From the NCBI RefSeq assembly GCF_025641885.1, contig NZ_JAOTQN010000001.1:992001-1056000 (forward strand): 64,000 bases of DNA, given 5' to 3'. Below are positions 1 to 7,670 of this stretch, piece after piece (position 1 is the first letter of the stretch; the number at the start of each line of letters is the position of its first letter). Origin of the DNA: Pyrobaculum sp. 3827-6. GTDB taxonomy: Archaea; Thermoproteota; Thermoprotei; Thermoproteales; Thermoproteaceae. Below the pieces are notes generated by a model that was not told the origin of the DNA, searched no databases, and saw nothing but the letters and a program-made list of their open reading frames with translations. Made by a program: the position numbers and the translations under genes.

Positions 1-1053
1 GGGTATGGGCTCTCTATCGAAGGCGGAGGCCCGGGCCCCGGCGTTGCTGCGGCCGCCGATGACTGCGGCGTATTGCCTATTGCTTATAAACTCCGTAGCT
101 TCCCCCCTCCTCACCAACTGCTTCGGCCTCGCCACGACGCCCTCGTCGTCTACCAGGTAGAAGCCGTAGGTGCCGGGGATGGCGGGGTAGTCCGTGATGT
201 TGACAAGCTCGCTGCCGATCCTGACCTTGAGGTTGCCGGGCTTTATGTAGGACTCCCCCGCCTCCGCGCCCTCCCTGCCGTATATCCTATCGAGCTCGAA
301 GGGGTGGCCCACGGACTCGTGGACGAGTATCCCCGCCATCTCGGGGGAGAACACGACGTCGTACCTCCCCGGCGCGACAGACCTAGCCCTCTCCAGTAGC
401 TGGCCCAGCTTCTTGGACTCCTCCTCGAGCACCTTCTCCGCCCCGGCTATGGAGTCCTGGGAGGTGCCGCCGAGGAAGACGTCTCTCTGCAAACTGCCGA
501 GGGAGGGCTCGTGTTTTATCAACATGGCGAATAGATACACCCTCGGCACCTTGCTGTACACATCCGCCCCGTCGCTCGTCACCACCCGCTTCTCCGTCGT
601 CCAGACGTGCGCCACCAGCCTCCTCACTGAGAGGCTCTTGTCTACGTATTCATCTAGAGTCTTCAGCAGATCTACGGGGTCTACCTCAATGGGCGGGAGG
701 CTGTAGCTGAATCTGGCCAGCGCCTCCTCGCTGAGGGCTACCGGGGTCTTCCTCATCCTCCCGGCGGCCTTGGCCAGCTTGACCGCGCGCTCCACCGCCT
801 CCAGCACCCCCTCCAGCTCTAGGCGGGGCGACGCGGCGAAGCCGAGCCCGCCCCCCGCCACGGCCCTCACGGCCACCCCCTCGCTGTGGTAGGTAGTGGA
901 GAATTCAAACTGCCCGTTTCTAAAGCCGGCCACCGAGCCGCTGTCTCTCTGCCACCTCACCTCCACGTAGGAGGCCCCCAGAGATAGGCCGTACTCCAGA
1001 GATTTGTAGAGTAGCTCATCCATGGGGGAGTGTTGAGTGGGCTTTATCAGCAT
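1..1053 (-). CDS. tldD: TldD family metalloprotease (3' end outside window)
   Basis: This protein matches the TldD half of the TldD/TldE (PmbA) protease, a zinc peptidase of unfolded or modified peptides. The family motif HExxxH is visible as HESVGH, about 250 residues in, inside a region reading GILVHESVGHPFELDR. The N-terminal part has the TldD pattern of a short helix followed by an ASYVEVR strand. Translation can start at ATG 1053 (MLIKPTQHS) or at ATG 1023 (MDELLYKSLEYG); I chose the longer form. The C-terminal third runs off the left edge. It is divergent from the SixA-like gene, with about 30 bases between them, and its TldE partner is not visible here. Confidence 0.85.
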   Translation of the reverse strand, partial: MLIKPTQHSPMDELLYKSLEYGLSLGASYVEVRWQRDSGSVAGFRNGQFEFSTTYHSEGVAVRAVAGGGLGFAASPRLELEGVLEAVERAVKLAKAAGRMRKTPVALSEEALARFSYSLPPIEVDPVDLLKTLDEYVDKSLSVRRLVAHVWTTEKRVVTSDGADVYSKVPRVYLFAMLIKHEPSLGSLQRDVFLGGTSQDSIAGAEKVLEEESKKLGQLLERARSVAPGRYDVVFSPEMAGILVHESVGHPFELDRIYGREGAEAGESYIKPGNLKVRIGSELVNITDYPAIPGTYGFYLVDDEGVVARPKQLVRRGEATEFISNRQYAAVIGGRSNAGARASAFDREPIP

Positions 1054-1083
1054 TAATGTTTAAAGCTGTGGCTTTGTTGAGAC

Positions 1084-1532
1084 GTGTCTGTCTACCTTGT
1101 GCAACACGGCTTGGCATTTAAAGAATCTGAGGATCCCGAGAGGAGGCTTACCCCGAAAGGCGTCGAGGAGACCGAGAGGGTGGCGAGATACCTCGCGGAG
1201 AGGGGCGTGGAGGTTGGGGAGATTATCCACAGCGGCCGCGCCAGGGCCAGGCAGACGGCTGAGATATTCGCCAGGCACCTCAAAGCTCCTGTGAGGGAGG
1301 GAGACGGCCTCGGCCCCAACGACGACCCCTCGATCTGGGCTGGGAGGCTGGCCGGGGTTAGCTACGGCATAATGCTGGTGGGCCACCTGCCGCACCTGTC
1401 GAGGCTAAGCTCCCTCCTCCTCGTCGGCAACCCCGACGTCGAGATAATATTAGATACTCAGGTGTGGCAAAGCTCGAGAGGGATGGCGCGAGGTGGGCGC
1501 TGGCGTGGTACATAACTCCGGAGCTGGTATGA
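1084..1532 (+). pseudogene. SixA-like histidine phosphatase, frameshifted near the C terminus
   Basis: The protein starts with GTG (VSVYLVQHGLAF), where QHG stands in for the RHG phosphohistidine motif of the SixA/phosphoglycerate-mutase fold. It continues with SGRARARQTAE and the second histidine in VGHLPHL. After about residue 122 (GNPDVEII) the frame turns into an unrelated tail that stops at 1515. The -1 frame from 1452 instead reads RYSGVAKLERDG and then ARWALAWYITPELV, the expected SixA ending, and stops with TGA at 1530-1532, overlapping the next gene's ATG at 1529. Restoring one T in the TT at 1450-1451 would repair it. It may be a real mutation or a base error; the protein is otherwise complete. 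Confidence 0.8.
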
Positions 1533-2485
1533 GGCTCTGGTATGTAATAGGCGCCTCCGAGCCGCACACATTCTACAAGTCGACGGTTGTCTTGGTGAAG
1601 TCCACCCAGATAGCGCTCTACCTCTCCGCCGCGTTGCTCGCCTCCGGCGTCGCCGCGGCCGCGGTTAACAGGCACCTCCACGAATTTCTCATGGTAGCAG
1701 GGTTGCTGGCCTTTTACCACGCGGTGATGTACGTCCAGCTACCCGGCTTCATAAACGCAACGCCTCACATCTACGCGACGTTGGCACTCCTCGCCCTCTT
1801 TATAGCGGCTATGGCCGCCTCTTCCTGCTACGGATATGCGGCGTATGCGCCATACGCCGTACTGCACCTCATCCTGTACCTAAGGGGTGTCTGGGGGAAG
1901 CCCACCTACTACCCGAATATAATCACGGCGGCGGGGCTTCTACTGTTGCCCTTCGCGAACAGCCACTTGGAGGCTGTTTTGACTTTTCCACTCGCCTCGG
2001 TGTATTCCCTCATGTATAGGATAGACACATCCAGGGCGAGGAGGAGGTTTACGGCCCTCGGCGCGTTGTCCATAGCGGCGACGTACGTAGCCGCCTTTGC
2101 GGCTGTTAAGGCTGGCTATCTCTGGGCTGTTGTGGCGCCGTCCATAGCCTTAACCATCGCGGCGCCTCCACGGATAGGCGATAAATATGGAGTCGCCGCC
2201 CTCCTCTTTAGGTGGCTAGTTGCCCTGGGGCCTTTTGGCACGCATCTCGTCTACATGGCCTTCGCCGTCATTATGTCGGCGTTATGCGTCCCCTACTTCA
2301 TCGGCGCAATTCTCTTTAGACAAGTGCCGAGCTACGGGCCGGAGCTTGTTTTGGCGGCGTCGCTGTCTTATATTTTGAGAAATCTAGGGATCTTGGCCCC
2401 ATCGGCGTTGTTTGTGCTCGCTATAATAGGCTACGCCGTAATCAGATCGATGAGAGAAAAGTACTACCCCCCAACGCCGCCGTGA
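1529..2485 (+). CDS. polytopic membrane protein, unknown function
   Basis: I do not recognise the family. The protein of about 318 residues is almost entirely hydrophobic, with roughly eight or more membrane segments. It begins MRLWYVIGASEPH, has a short basic stretch in the middle (RIDTSRARRRF) and ends with a charged tail (RSMREKYYPPTPP). A longer reading from 1493 is possible, but ATG 1529 overlaps the TGA that would close the repaired SixA-like gene, a typical operon junction, so I chose it. It is probably cotranscribed with the phosphatase. No transport or enzymatic motif is visible. Confidence 0.75.
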   Translation: MRLWYVIGASEPHTFYKSTVVLVKSTQIALYLSAALLASGVAAAAVNRHLHEFLMVAGLLAFYHAVMYVQLPGFINATPHIYATLALLALFIAAMAASSCYGYAAYAPYAVLHLILYLRGVWGKPTYYPNIITAAGLLLLPFANSHLEAVLTFPLASVYSLMYRIDTSRARRRFTALGALSIAATYVAAFAAVKAGYLWAVVAPSIALTIAAPPRIGDKYGVAALLFRWLVALGPFGTHLVYMAFAVIMSALCVPYFIGAILFRQVPSYGPELVLAASLSYILRNLGILAPSALFVLAIIGYAVIRSMREKYYPPTPP

Positions 2486-2521
2486 CCACATTATTTTTAA
2501 ACAGCGCCTAGTGTATCCACC

Positions 2522-3427
2522 ATGAAGTTGGAGGGGGTTATCGTGGCCACGGTGACGCCCTTTACAAAAGACGGGGTTAACTACGAGGGGCTTAGGCTCC
2601 TCCTTTCAAAAATTGTGGAGGCGGGGTACCACGGCGTGTTCCCCACATCCTCAACCGGGGAGGTCACCAAGCTGACTGTTGAGGAGAGGGTGAGGGTTAT
2701 GCAGTTGGCTAAGGAGGCGGCGGGGGGGAGGGCGCTGGTGGTGGGGGGCACGGGGACTGGTGACCACGTCTCGACGATAGAGGTGGCTAGGAGGTATAGA
2801 GACGTGGGGGTGGATCTCCTCTTGATCACGCCGCCTTACTACATCCAGTACGACTGGGCCGCCCTCTACGCCTTCTACAAAAAGGTGCTCGACAAGGTGG
2901 ACATGCCCGTCATTCTCTACACCATCCCCCTGGCCACGGGGTACAACATCCCCGTGGAGGTCTTTGAGCTTGTTGCCAACGAATACAGCCAGGTGGTGGG
3001 GGTTAAGGACAGCTCTGGCGACTTCCGCTACCACCTAGACCTAATCCACCTACTGGGGAGGAGGCTCTCCGTACTGCAGGGTCTGGACATGTTGTTTGTG
3101 CCGTCGCTGTTGATGGGGGCCCACGGCGGCGTCTTGGCGGGTCCCAACTTCCTAGGCGGTCTGACCCTCAAGGAGTACCAGCTGGTGAGAGAGGGGAAGG
3201 TGGCTGAGGCCGTGGAGCTACACAACAAGCTGATGCCGCTGTGGAGGTTTATGGGTGGTTGCGGCTTGGTGGGGAAGCTGGGCGGCAAGTGGCCTACCCT
3301 ATACAAGCTCGCGGCTCAGCTAGTCCACGGCGTGGACATGGGCCCGCCGAGGGAGCCCCTCCCGCCTGTGGACGACAAAGACGTGAAGGAGCTTCAGAAG
3401 CTTTTGAAGGAGCTGGGGCTTATATAG
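2522..3427 (+). CDS. dihydrodipicolinate synthase / KDG aldolase family lyase
   Basis: This is a class I aldolase of the DapA/N-acetylneuraminate lyase family with the usual length (301 residues). Visible hallmarks are the substrate loop SSTGEVTKL, the catalytic tyrosine in VILYTIP and the Schiff-base lysine in VVGVKDSSGD. Because this window carries the LysW (aminoadipate) lysine route, a role in lysine synthesis is unlikely; a sugar-acid or other 2-oxoacid aldolase is more plausible, but the substrate cannot be read from the sequence. An AT-rich box (ATTTTTAAA, 2493-2501) lies about 25 bases before ATG 2522, fitting a leaderless message. taw3 follows after 3 bases. Confidence 0.85.
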   Translation: MKLEGVIVATVTPFTKDGVNYEGLRLLLSKIVEAGYHGVFPTSSTGEVTKLTVEERVRVMQLAKEAAGGRALVVGGTGTGDHVSTIEVARRYRDVGVDLLLITPPYYIQYDWAALYAFYKKVLDKVDMPVILYTIPLATGYNIPVEVFELVANEYSQVVGVKDSSGDFRYHLDLIHLLGRRLSVLQGLDMLFVPSLLMGAHGGVLAGPNFLGGLTLKEYQLVREGKVAEAVELHNKLMPLWRFMGGCGLVGKLGGKWPTLYKLAAQLVHGVDMGPPREPLPPVDDKDVKELQKLLKELGLI

Positions 3428-3430
3428 GGC

Positions 3431-4081
3431 GTGGGGGTTGTAGACAGGAGGGTTTTCGAGGCTCGTAAAAAGGCGTTTGTGGAGAGGCTGGAGAGGGAGG
3501 CTCTCCAAGACAGGGTGGACGGCGACATCCTGCCCCTCCTCCGCCTCCTCAACACACACCCCGACATATACACCACATCAAGCTGTAGCGGCAGGATTAT
3601 GGTGGCCGAGGCGGTGAGGCCTAGCTACAGCAAGGGGCGCGGCTTCAGGCCGGTGGCGAAGTGGCACCACCCCGTGGACGTGGACCTGGTGGGGGAGGTG
3701 GCCGCGGGGCTGGACAACGCCTGGCTAATGGTGAGGGGGGCTATTCTTCACCTAGCCGCCGCCGACGCGAAGATGGCGTATAGGCTGGTGGAGCTGGGGC
3801 GGGAGACCGGGCATAAGCACAGCGGTGTTATTGCTATAAACCGCGGGGGTATATTCGTGGAGATCCTCGGCGAGGAGCGGCTGGACATCCCCCTAAAAGC
3901 CGGGGGGCGCCCCATAGCCGACTTGGAGGCGGCTGTGGATATGGCTAACAAGACGCTGGCGCTGGCGAAGCTGAGGCTCTACTGGCTGGCCGCGAGGATC
4001 GAGTCGGCTCTATTCGGCGCCGAGGCCCCCACCAGCGAGGAGATAAGAGCCGCCATTAGGCGGTTTCTCCAGTGCCTCTGA
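3431..4081 (+). CDS. taw3: tRNA wyosine-derivative synthesis protein Taw3 (TYW3)
   Basis: Taw3 is the N4-methyltransferase step in making wyosine-type bases at position 37 of tRNA-Phe. The family motif around SSCSGRI (about residue 51) is present, followed by the AKWHHPVD and HKHSGVIAINRGG segments typical of the family. The length, 216 residues, is normal. Translation begins with GTG 3431, just after the aldolase stop, so the two are probably cotranscribed although their functions look unrelated. The 3' end is close to the next small regulator gene, which has its own promoter. Confidence 0.85.
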   Translation: MGVVDRRVFEARKKAFVERLEREALQDRVDGDILPLLRLLNTHPDIYTTSSCSGRIMVAEAVRPSYSKGRGFRPVAKWHHPVDVDLVGEVAAGLDNAWLMVRGAILHLAAADAKMAYRLVELGRETGHKHSGVIAINRGGIFVEILGEERLDIPLKAGGRPIADLEAAVDMANKTLALAKLRLYWLAARIESALFGAEAPTSEEIRAAIRRFLQCL

Positions 4082-4128
4082 AAAACGGCGCTACGCAAGA
4101 TTTTTTAAATTGGATTCACGGCGCACAC

Positions 4129-4383
4129 ATGGCGAGGGCAAAAACAGCAAGAGCAGACACAGACCCCAGGAGGGTGCAACTCCTAAAAATAATAGAGGAG
4201 CTCGGTGTCGTGACCCAGGGGCAGCTAGCCAGACTAACCGGCTTCAGCTGGGGCCAGCTACAGTGGCACCTCTACGTCCTTGAGAGAGACGGCAAGGTGA
4301 GGAGAGTTTCTAAAAACGGCGTGGTGTACTACGTCTCGGCGCGCCTCACCCCGTCTTTGTTAGATTTAGAGGAAGTGGGTTGA
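4129..4383 (+). CDS. small winged-helix DNA-binding protein
   Basis: This is an 84-residue putative transcription regulator. The central part (RRVQLLKIIEELGVV, then TQGQLARLTGFSWGQLQWHLYVLERDGKVRRV) is a winged helix: helix, recognition helix and wing. An upstream in-frame start at 4072 exists, but a TATA-like box (TTTTTTAAAT, 4101-4110) sits 24 bases before ATG 4129, so the short form is preferred. The N terminus is basic (MARAKTARADTD). The 3' end overlaps the convergent gene at 4346 by 38 bases, so the two transcripts are antisense at their ends. The target is unknown. Confidence 0.75.
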   Translation: MARAKTARADTDPRRVQLLKIIEELGVVTQGQLARLTGFSWGQLQWHLYVLERDGKVRRVSKNGVVYYVSARLTPSLLDLEEVG

Positions 4384-5179
4384 AGACCAGGGGCTTGTTC
4401 AACAAGCCGAGTGTTATATCCGTCTTGTTGCCGGTGGCCGTCACCTCTCTCGGCGCCACGACGTCTGGCGGGGCCGCTATTCTGTAAATGCCCCGGGGGA
4501 GGCCCCTCACCTCCACTGTGAAGGTGCGGTCCGTGGGGACTAGGCCAAGTACGCCGGGGCCGGGGAGGGTTTGGTTATAGGCGCCGCTCAGCTTCACCTT
4601 CTTTATGCACGACACATATATGTACCTGTTAATTGTGTAGTTGGCGCCGAGGTAGCTAACTTCTCTTATGTCTAGTGGCTTGCTAGACCTGATCTCTAGG
4701 TATATGTTCAGCACCCCCAGCCTCTGGGTCTCGTTTATTAGGTACGGCTTGAAGTACTCACTCTCCAGGGCGAGTAGCGAGGCAGTGAGTAGGTCAAGCG
4801 TGGCGTTTTGAGTCACAGCCTTAAAGTTGTAGACTGTGACCGGGTCTTCGGATCGCGTTCTTTCAACAGTAATGTTAAAGTAGTACACGTAGTCGCCTCC
4901 AATACCTGCGCATCTAGTTACCTCAGGTGGAGAGACGTACAATACGACGCTTAAGACGCGCGACTGCGTCGCACCCGTCGTCGTCGTTGTGGTCCTTGGC
5001 GTGTGTGTGGTTGTGCTGCTTGGCTTTGGTTGCGTGGGGGCCGTTGGCGTTGGGGGTGGAGCACTCGGCGTCGTGGGGGGTGCCGTCGTGTGTACGTACA
5101 GCACGTAGATTAGAGAGGCGCCGGCGGCTATGACCAGCGCCAGCGCTATGGTAGTCGCGTAGTTTATTATAGATGTCAT
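4346..5179 (-). CDS. membrane-anchored extracytoplasmic protein with Thr/Pro linker
   Basis: The family is not recognised. Residues 8-30 form one hydrophobic N-terminal anchor, followed by a proline/threonine linker to about residue 72 (with runs such as TTTTTT) and then a beta-rich outer domain with several N-x-T/S sequons. Two cysteines (in RCAGIGGD and SCIKKV) could pair. This architecture is common for cell-surface proteins of Thermoproteales. The ATG overlaps the surE stop, so it is the second gene of a surE operon. Its function is unknown. Confidence 0.7.
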   Translation of the reverse strand: MTSIINYATTIALALVIAAGASLIYVLYVHTTAPPTTPSAPPPTPTAPTQPKPSSTTTHTPRTTTTTTGATQSRVLSVVLYVSPPEVTRCAGIGGDYVYYFNITVERTRSEDPVTVYNFKAVTQNATLDLLTASLLALESEYFKPYLINETQRLGVLNIYLEIRSSKPLDIREVSYLGANYTINRYIYVSCIKKVKLSGAYNQTLPGPGVLGLVPTDRTFTVEVRGLPRGIYRIAAPPDVVAPREVTATGNKTDITLGLLNKPLVFNPLPLNLTKTG

Positions 5180-5976
5180 AGCGAGGCGTTTACGTACTCC
5201 ACGAACTCTCTGACGGCATCTAAGTCGACCTTGGCCTCTAAATCTACGGCGTTTAGGTTAAGAGTGAGAGGCGTGATGGCTATGTTTCCCTCCCTCAGCA
5301 CCACGTATACGTCTGTGTCGGGCTCGGGGGCTAGGTCCCTGCCGTACAGCCAGTAGTACTTAACCCCCCTGGGGTCAGTCCGTTCCTCCAGCAACTGCGC
5401 GTATCTCAACTTCGCCGCTTTTACAAGCCGGGCCCTCACCCCCCTCTTCACTCTTTGGGGGAAGTTTACGCTAATTACGTCGACGCCCCGCGGCATCCCC
5501 CGCTTCATGACGAAGCTGGCTGAGGAGACCACCACAGACCCCATTATCTCCAGAGCCTCCTTGTCGTTCATCACCTCCCCCCAGTCTCCCACGTATGCCG
5601 AGTATGCCAGCGCCGGTATGCCGAGGAGCGCGGCTTGAAACGCCGCTCCCAGCGTGCCGGAGGAGAGTATAACCTGTAGCGAGGTGTTGTCGCCTAGATT
5701 CACGCCGGACAGCACCAGGTCGTACCTCCTGCCGAGGCCCAGAGTGGCTAGGTAGACGGTGTCTGAAGGCGTGCCGGAAGTGGCCAGCGCCTTGAAGCCG
5801 CAGAGGTCGGCCTCGTACATCCGCAGGGGTTTGTGGAGGGTGATGCCGAGCCCCGTCGCAGACTTGGGCGACTCGGGCGCCACCACGTCCACCTCCCCCA
5901 GAGCCGCGGCGAATTGGTAGAGAAGCCGCAGGCCCGGGCTGTGGATGCCGTCGTCGTTGGTGACAAGTATCCTCAC
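5176..5976 (-). CDS. surE: 5'-nucleotidase / acid phosphatase SurE
   Basis: SurE is a metal-dependent survival phosphatase acting on nucleoside monophosphates. The N terminus [16 protein letters not shown] carries the metal-binding Asp-Asp pair. The SGVNLGDN and SSGTLGAAF segments complete the active site. Length is 266 residues, normal for the family. The first gene of a two-gene operon, its stop overlaps the ATG of the downstream anchored protein. A short AT-rich stretch precedes the start. Confidence 0.92.
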   Translation of the reverse strand: MRILVTNDDGIHSPGLRLLYQFAAALGEVDVVAPESPKSATGLGITLHKPLRMYEADLCGFKALATSGTPSDTVYLATLGLGRRYDLVLSGVNLGDNTSLQVILSSGTLGAAFQAALLGIPALAYSAYVGDWGEVMNDKEALEIMGSVVVSSASFVMKRGMPRGVDVISVNFPQRVKRGVRARLVKAAKLRYAQLLEERTDPRGVKYYWLYGRDLAPEPDTDVYVVLREGNIAITPLTLNLNAVDLEAKVDLDAVREFVEYVNASL

Positions 5977-6006
5977 ATAGGAGGAGGACTAGTGGTATTT
6001 AATGGT

Positions 6007-6327
6007 TTAGACGAGCTGAAGCTCTATCTTAACCGTGTCGGGCACCCTAATCGTCATCAGCCTCCTGAGCACCCTCTCGGACGCCTCGATGTCTATAAGG
6101 CGCTTGGATATGCGCATCTCCCAGTGGTCGTAGGTGTGGTAGCCCTGGCCAGACGGCGCCCTCCTCACAGTCACCACGAGGCGCCTCGTGGGCAGTGGAA
6201 TAGGCCCCCTCACCTGGACCCCCATCTTCTTAGCCAAGTCGACGATCTCCCTGGCAACCTGCTCCACATCCGCGGGGTTAGTGCCGTAGAGCCTTATCCT
6301 CACCTTCCTCCTCGCGGCTAGAGACAT
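6007..6327 (-). CDS. rpsJ: 30S ribosomal protein uS10 (S10)
   Basis: This is a component of the small ribosomal subunit. The protein begins MSLAARRKVRIRLYGTNP and contains the S10 signature region (VRGPIPLPTRRL, then SGQGYHTYDHWEMRISKRLIDI). A longer reading up to 6390 would add 21 unlikely residues. A TATA box (6349-6357, reverse strand) lies 26 bases before ATG 6327, so the 106-residue form was chosen. In many archaea uS10 follows the EF-1A gene; here it stands alone, divergent from aRF1. Confidence 0.93.
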   Translation of the reverse strand: MSLAARRKVRIRLYGTNPADVEQVAREIVDLAKKMGVQVRGPIPLPTRRLVVTVRRAPSGQGYHTYDHWEMRISKRLIDIEASERVLRRLMTIRVPDTVKIELQLV

Positions 6328-6348
6328 GGCCGTGCTGTAATTACGAGG

Positions 6349-6384
6349 TTTATAAACATTTTCACACACCAACAATTTTATATA
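6349..6384. promoter_or_regulatory. divergent promoter pair, uS10 / aRF1
   Basis: A TTTATAAAC box at 6349-6357 serves the minus-strand uS10 gene (26 bases to ATG 6327). A TTTTATATA box at 6376-6384 serves aRF1 (about 25 bases to ATG 6406). Both spacings predict leaderless transcripts. Confidence 0.65.
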
Positions 6385-6405
6385 GCCCATCCGCGGTTTC
6401 TGGGC

Positions 6406-7566
6406 ATGAACAGGCCGCCTAACGGCGTTTACTACATCAAGACGCCGGTGGAGCTCAGGGCATTTATCAACCTGCTTAAAAAGTTTCGGGGCTACGCCAC
6501 TACCCTAATCACTCTGTACATAAACGCAGAGAGGCCCATGCCCGACGTACTCAACCTACTCAGGTCTGAGTGGTCGACAGCCTCTAACATAAAGGACAAG
6601 ACTACGAGGACACACGTCCAGGACACCTTGGAGCGGATTACGAATAACTTGAAGGGGGAGGCCAAGGCGCCGGAGAACGGCATGGCGGTTTTCGCAGGCT
6701 TCCACATGATTAACCAGGGGAACTACGAGTGGGTTTACTACGTCGTGGTGCCTCCCCAGCCGATAAACACCTTCAAGTACATATGCGACACCGCCTTCCA
6801 CACCGAGATTTTGGAGGATCAGCTACACGCCGGCGTCGTCTACGGCATAGTGGTTGTGGAGAGGGGGGAGGCCGTGATAGCCCTCCTCAAGGGGGGCCAG
6901 TGGGAGGTGGTCAAGACGGTGGAGTTCTTCGTCCCGGGTAAGCACAGCGCCGGCGGCCAGTCGGCGAACCGCTACAAGAGGCAGACGGAGCACCTAGCAG
7001 AGGCCTTCTACAAGCTGGTGGCCGAGGAGGTGAACAAGATATTTCTACAGATACCCACGCTGAAGGGGATAATCGTGGGCGGCCCCGGCCCCACCAAGGA
7101 GGACTTCTTAGAGGAGGGGGGCCTCGACTACCGCCTAAAGGACAAGGTCCTAGCGGTCGTGCCGGCTTGTTGCGCCAATGAGTACGGCGTCACCGAGGCC
7201 ATCAGAAACGCCCAGGAGGCGCTTAAGGAGAGCGAATATGTCAAGGCTAAGGAGGTTATGGACAGGGTTATGTACTACGCGGTGAAGAAAAGCGACTACC
7301 TTGTATACGGCAGGGAGAGGGCCCTCAAGGCTTTGGAAACCGGCATGGCCGAGGTGGTGGTGGTGGCGGAGGAGCTGGGCGAAGACGCGGTGCTGGAGGC
7401 CGTGATGAAGGCCGAGGAGAAGGGGGTGAGGGTGGAGGTGATACCCCGCGGCGTCGAGGAGTCCAAAACCCTGATGCAGGCCTTCGGAGGCTACGTGGCT
7501 ATACTATCTACGCCGGTCTGGGTCTTTGAGCAACAGATGGCCCAGGCGGCAGAGGCGGCGCAGTAG
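6406..7566 (+). CDS. prf1: peptide chain release factor aRF1
   Basis: This is the archaeal class I release factor, homologous to eRF1, which reads all stop codons and releases the nascent chain. The catalytic GGQ lies at residues 183-185 (KHSAGGQSANRYKR). The YxCxxxF stop-recognition motif is present as YICDTAF (125-131). The NIKS motif reads NIKD here (61-64, followed by KTTR). Length is 386 residues, in the normal range. It is transcribed from its own promoter. Confidence 0.93.
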   Translation: MNRPPNGVYYIKTPVELRAFINLLKKFRGYATTLITLYINAERPMPDVLNLLRSEWSTASNIKDKTTRTHVQDTLERITNNLKGEAKAPENGMAVFAGFHMINQGNYEWVYYVVVPPQPINTFKYICDTAFHTEILEDQLHAGVVYGIVVVERGEAVIALLKGGQWEVVKTVEFFVPGKHSAGGQSANRYKRQTEHLAEAFYKLVAEEVNKIFLQIPTLKGIIVGGPGPTKEDFLEEGGLDYRLKDKVLAVVPACCANEYGVTEAIRNAQEALKESEYVKAKEVMDRVMYYAVKKSDYLVYGRERALKALETGMAEVVVVAEELGEDAVLEAVMKAEEKGVRVEVIPRGVEESKTLMQAFGGYVAILSTPVWVFEQQMAQAAEAAQ

Positions 7567-7670
7567 AGCTGACACGCGGCAGTTACCGGGGGGGGGGGAC
7601 GCCGCTCGGCCGCCGGCCCGCCGCCTTGTAGAGACCTCGACCTCTCCTATCGGCGTTTGGAGTGAAAACC

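Noticed and set aside
2522-3427. DapA for lysine synthesis
   Set aside because: The window carries the LysW aminoadipate-type route and no other diaminopimelate genes, so the lysine role is not supported.
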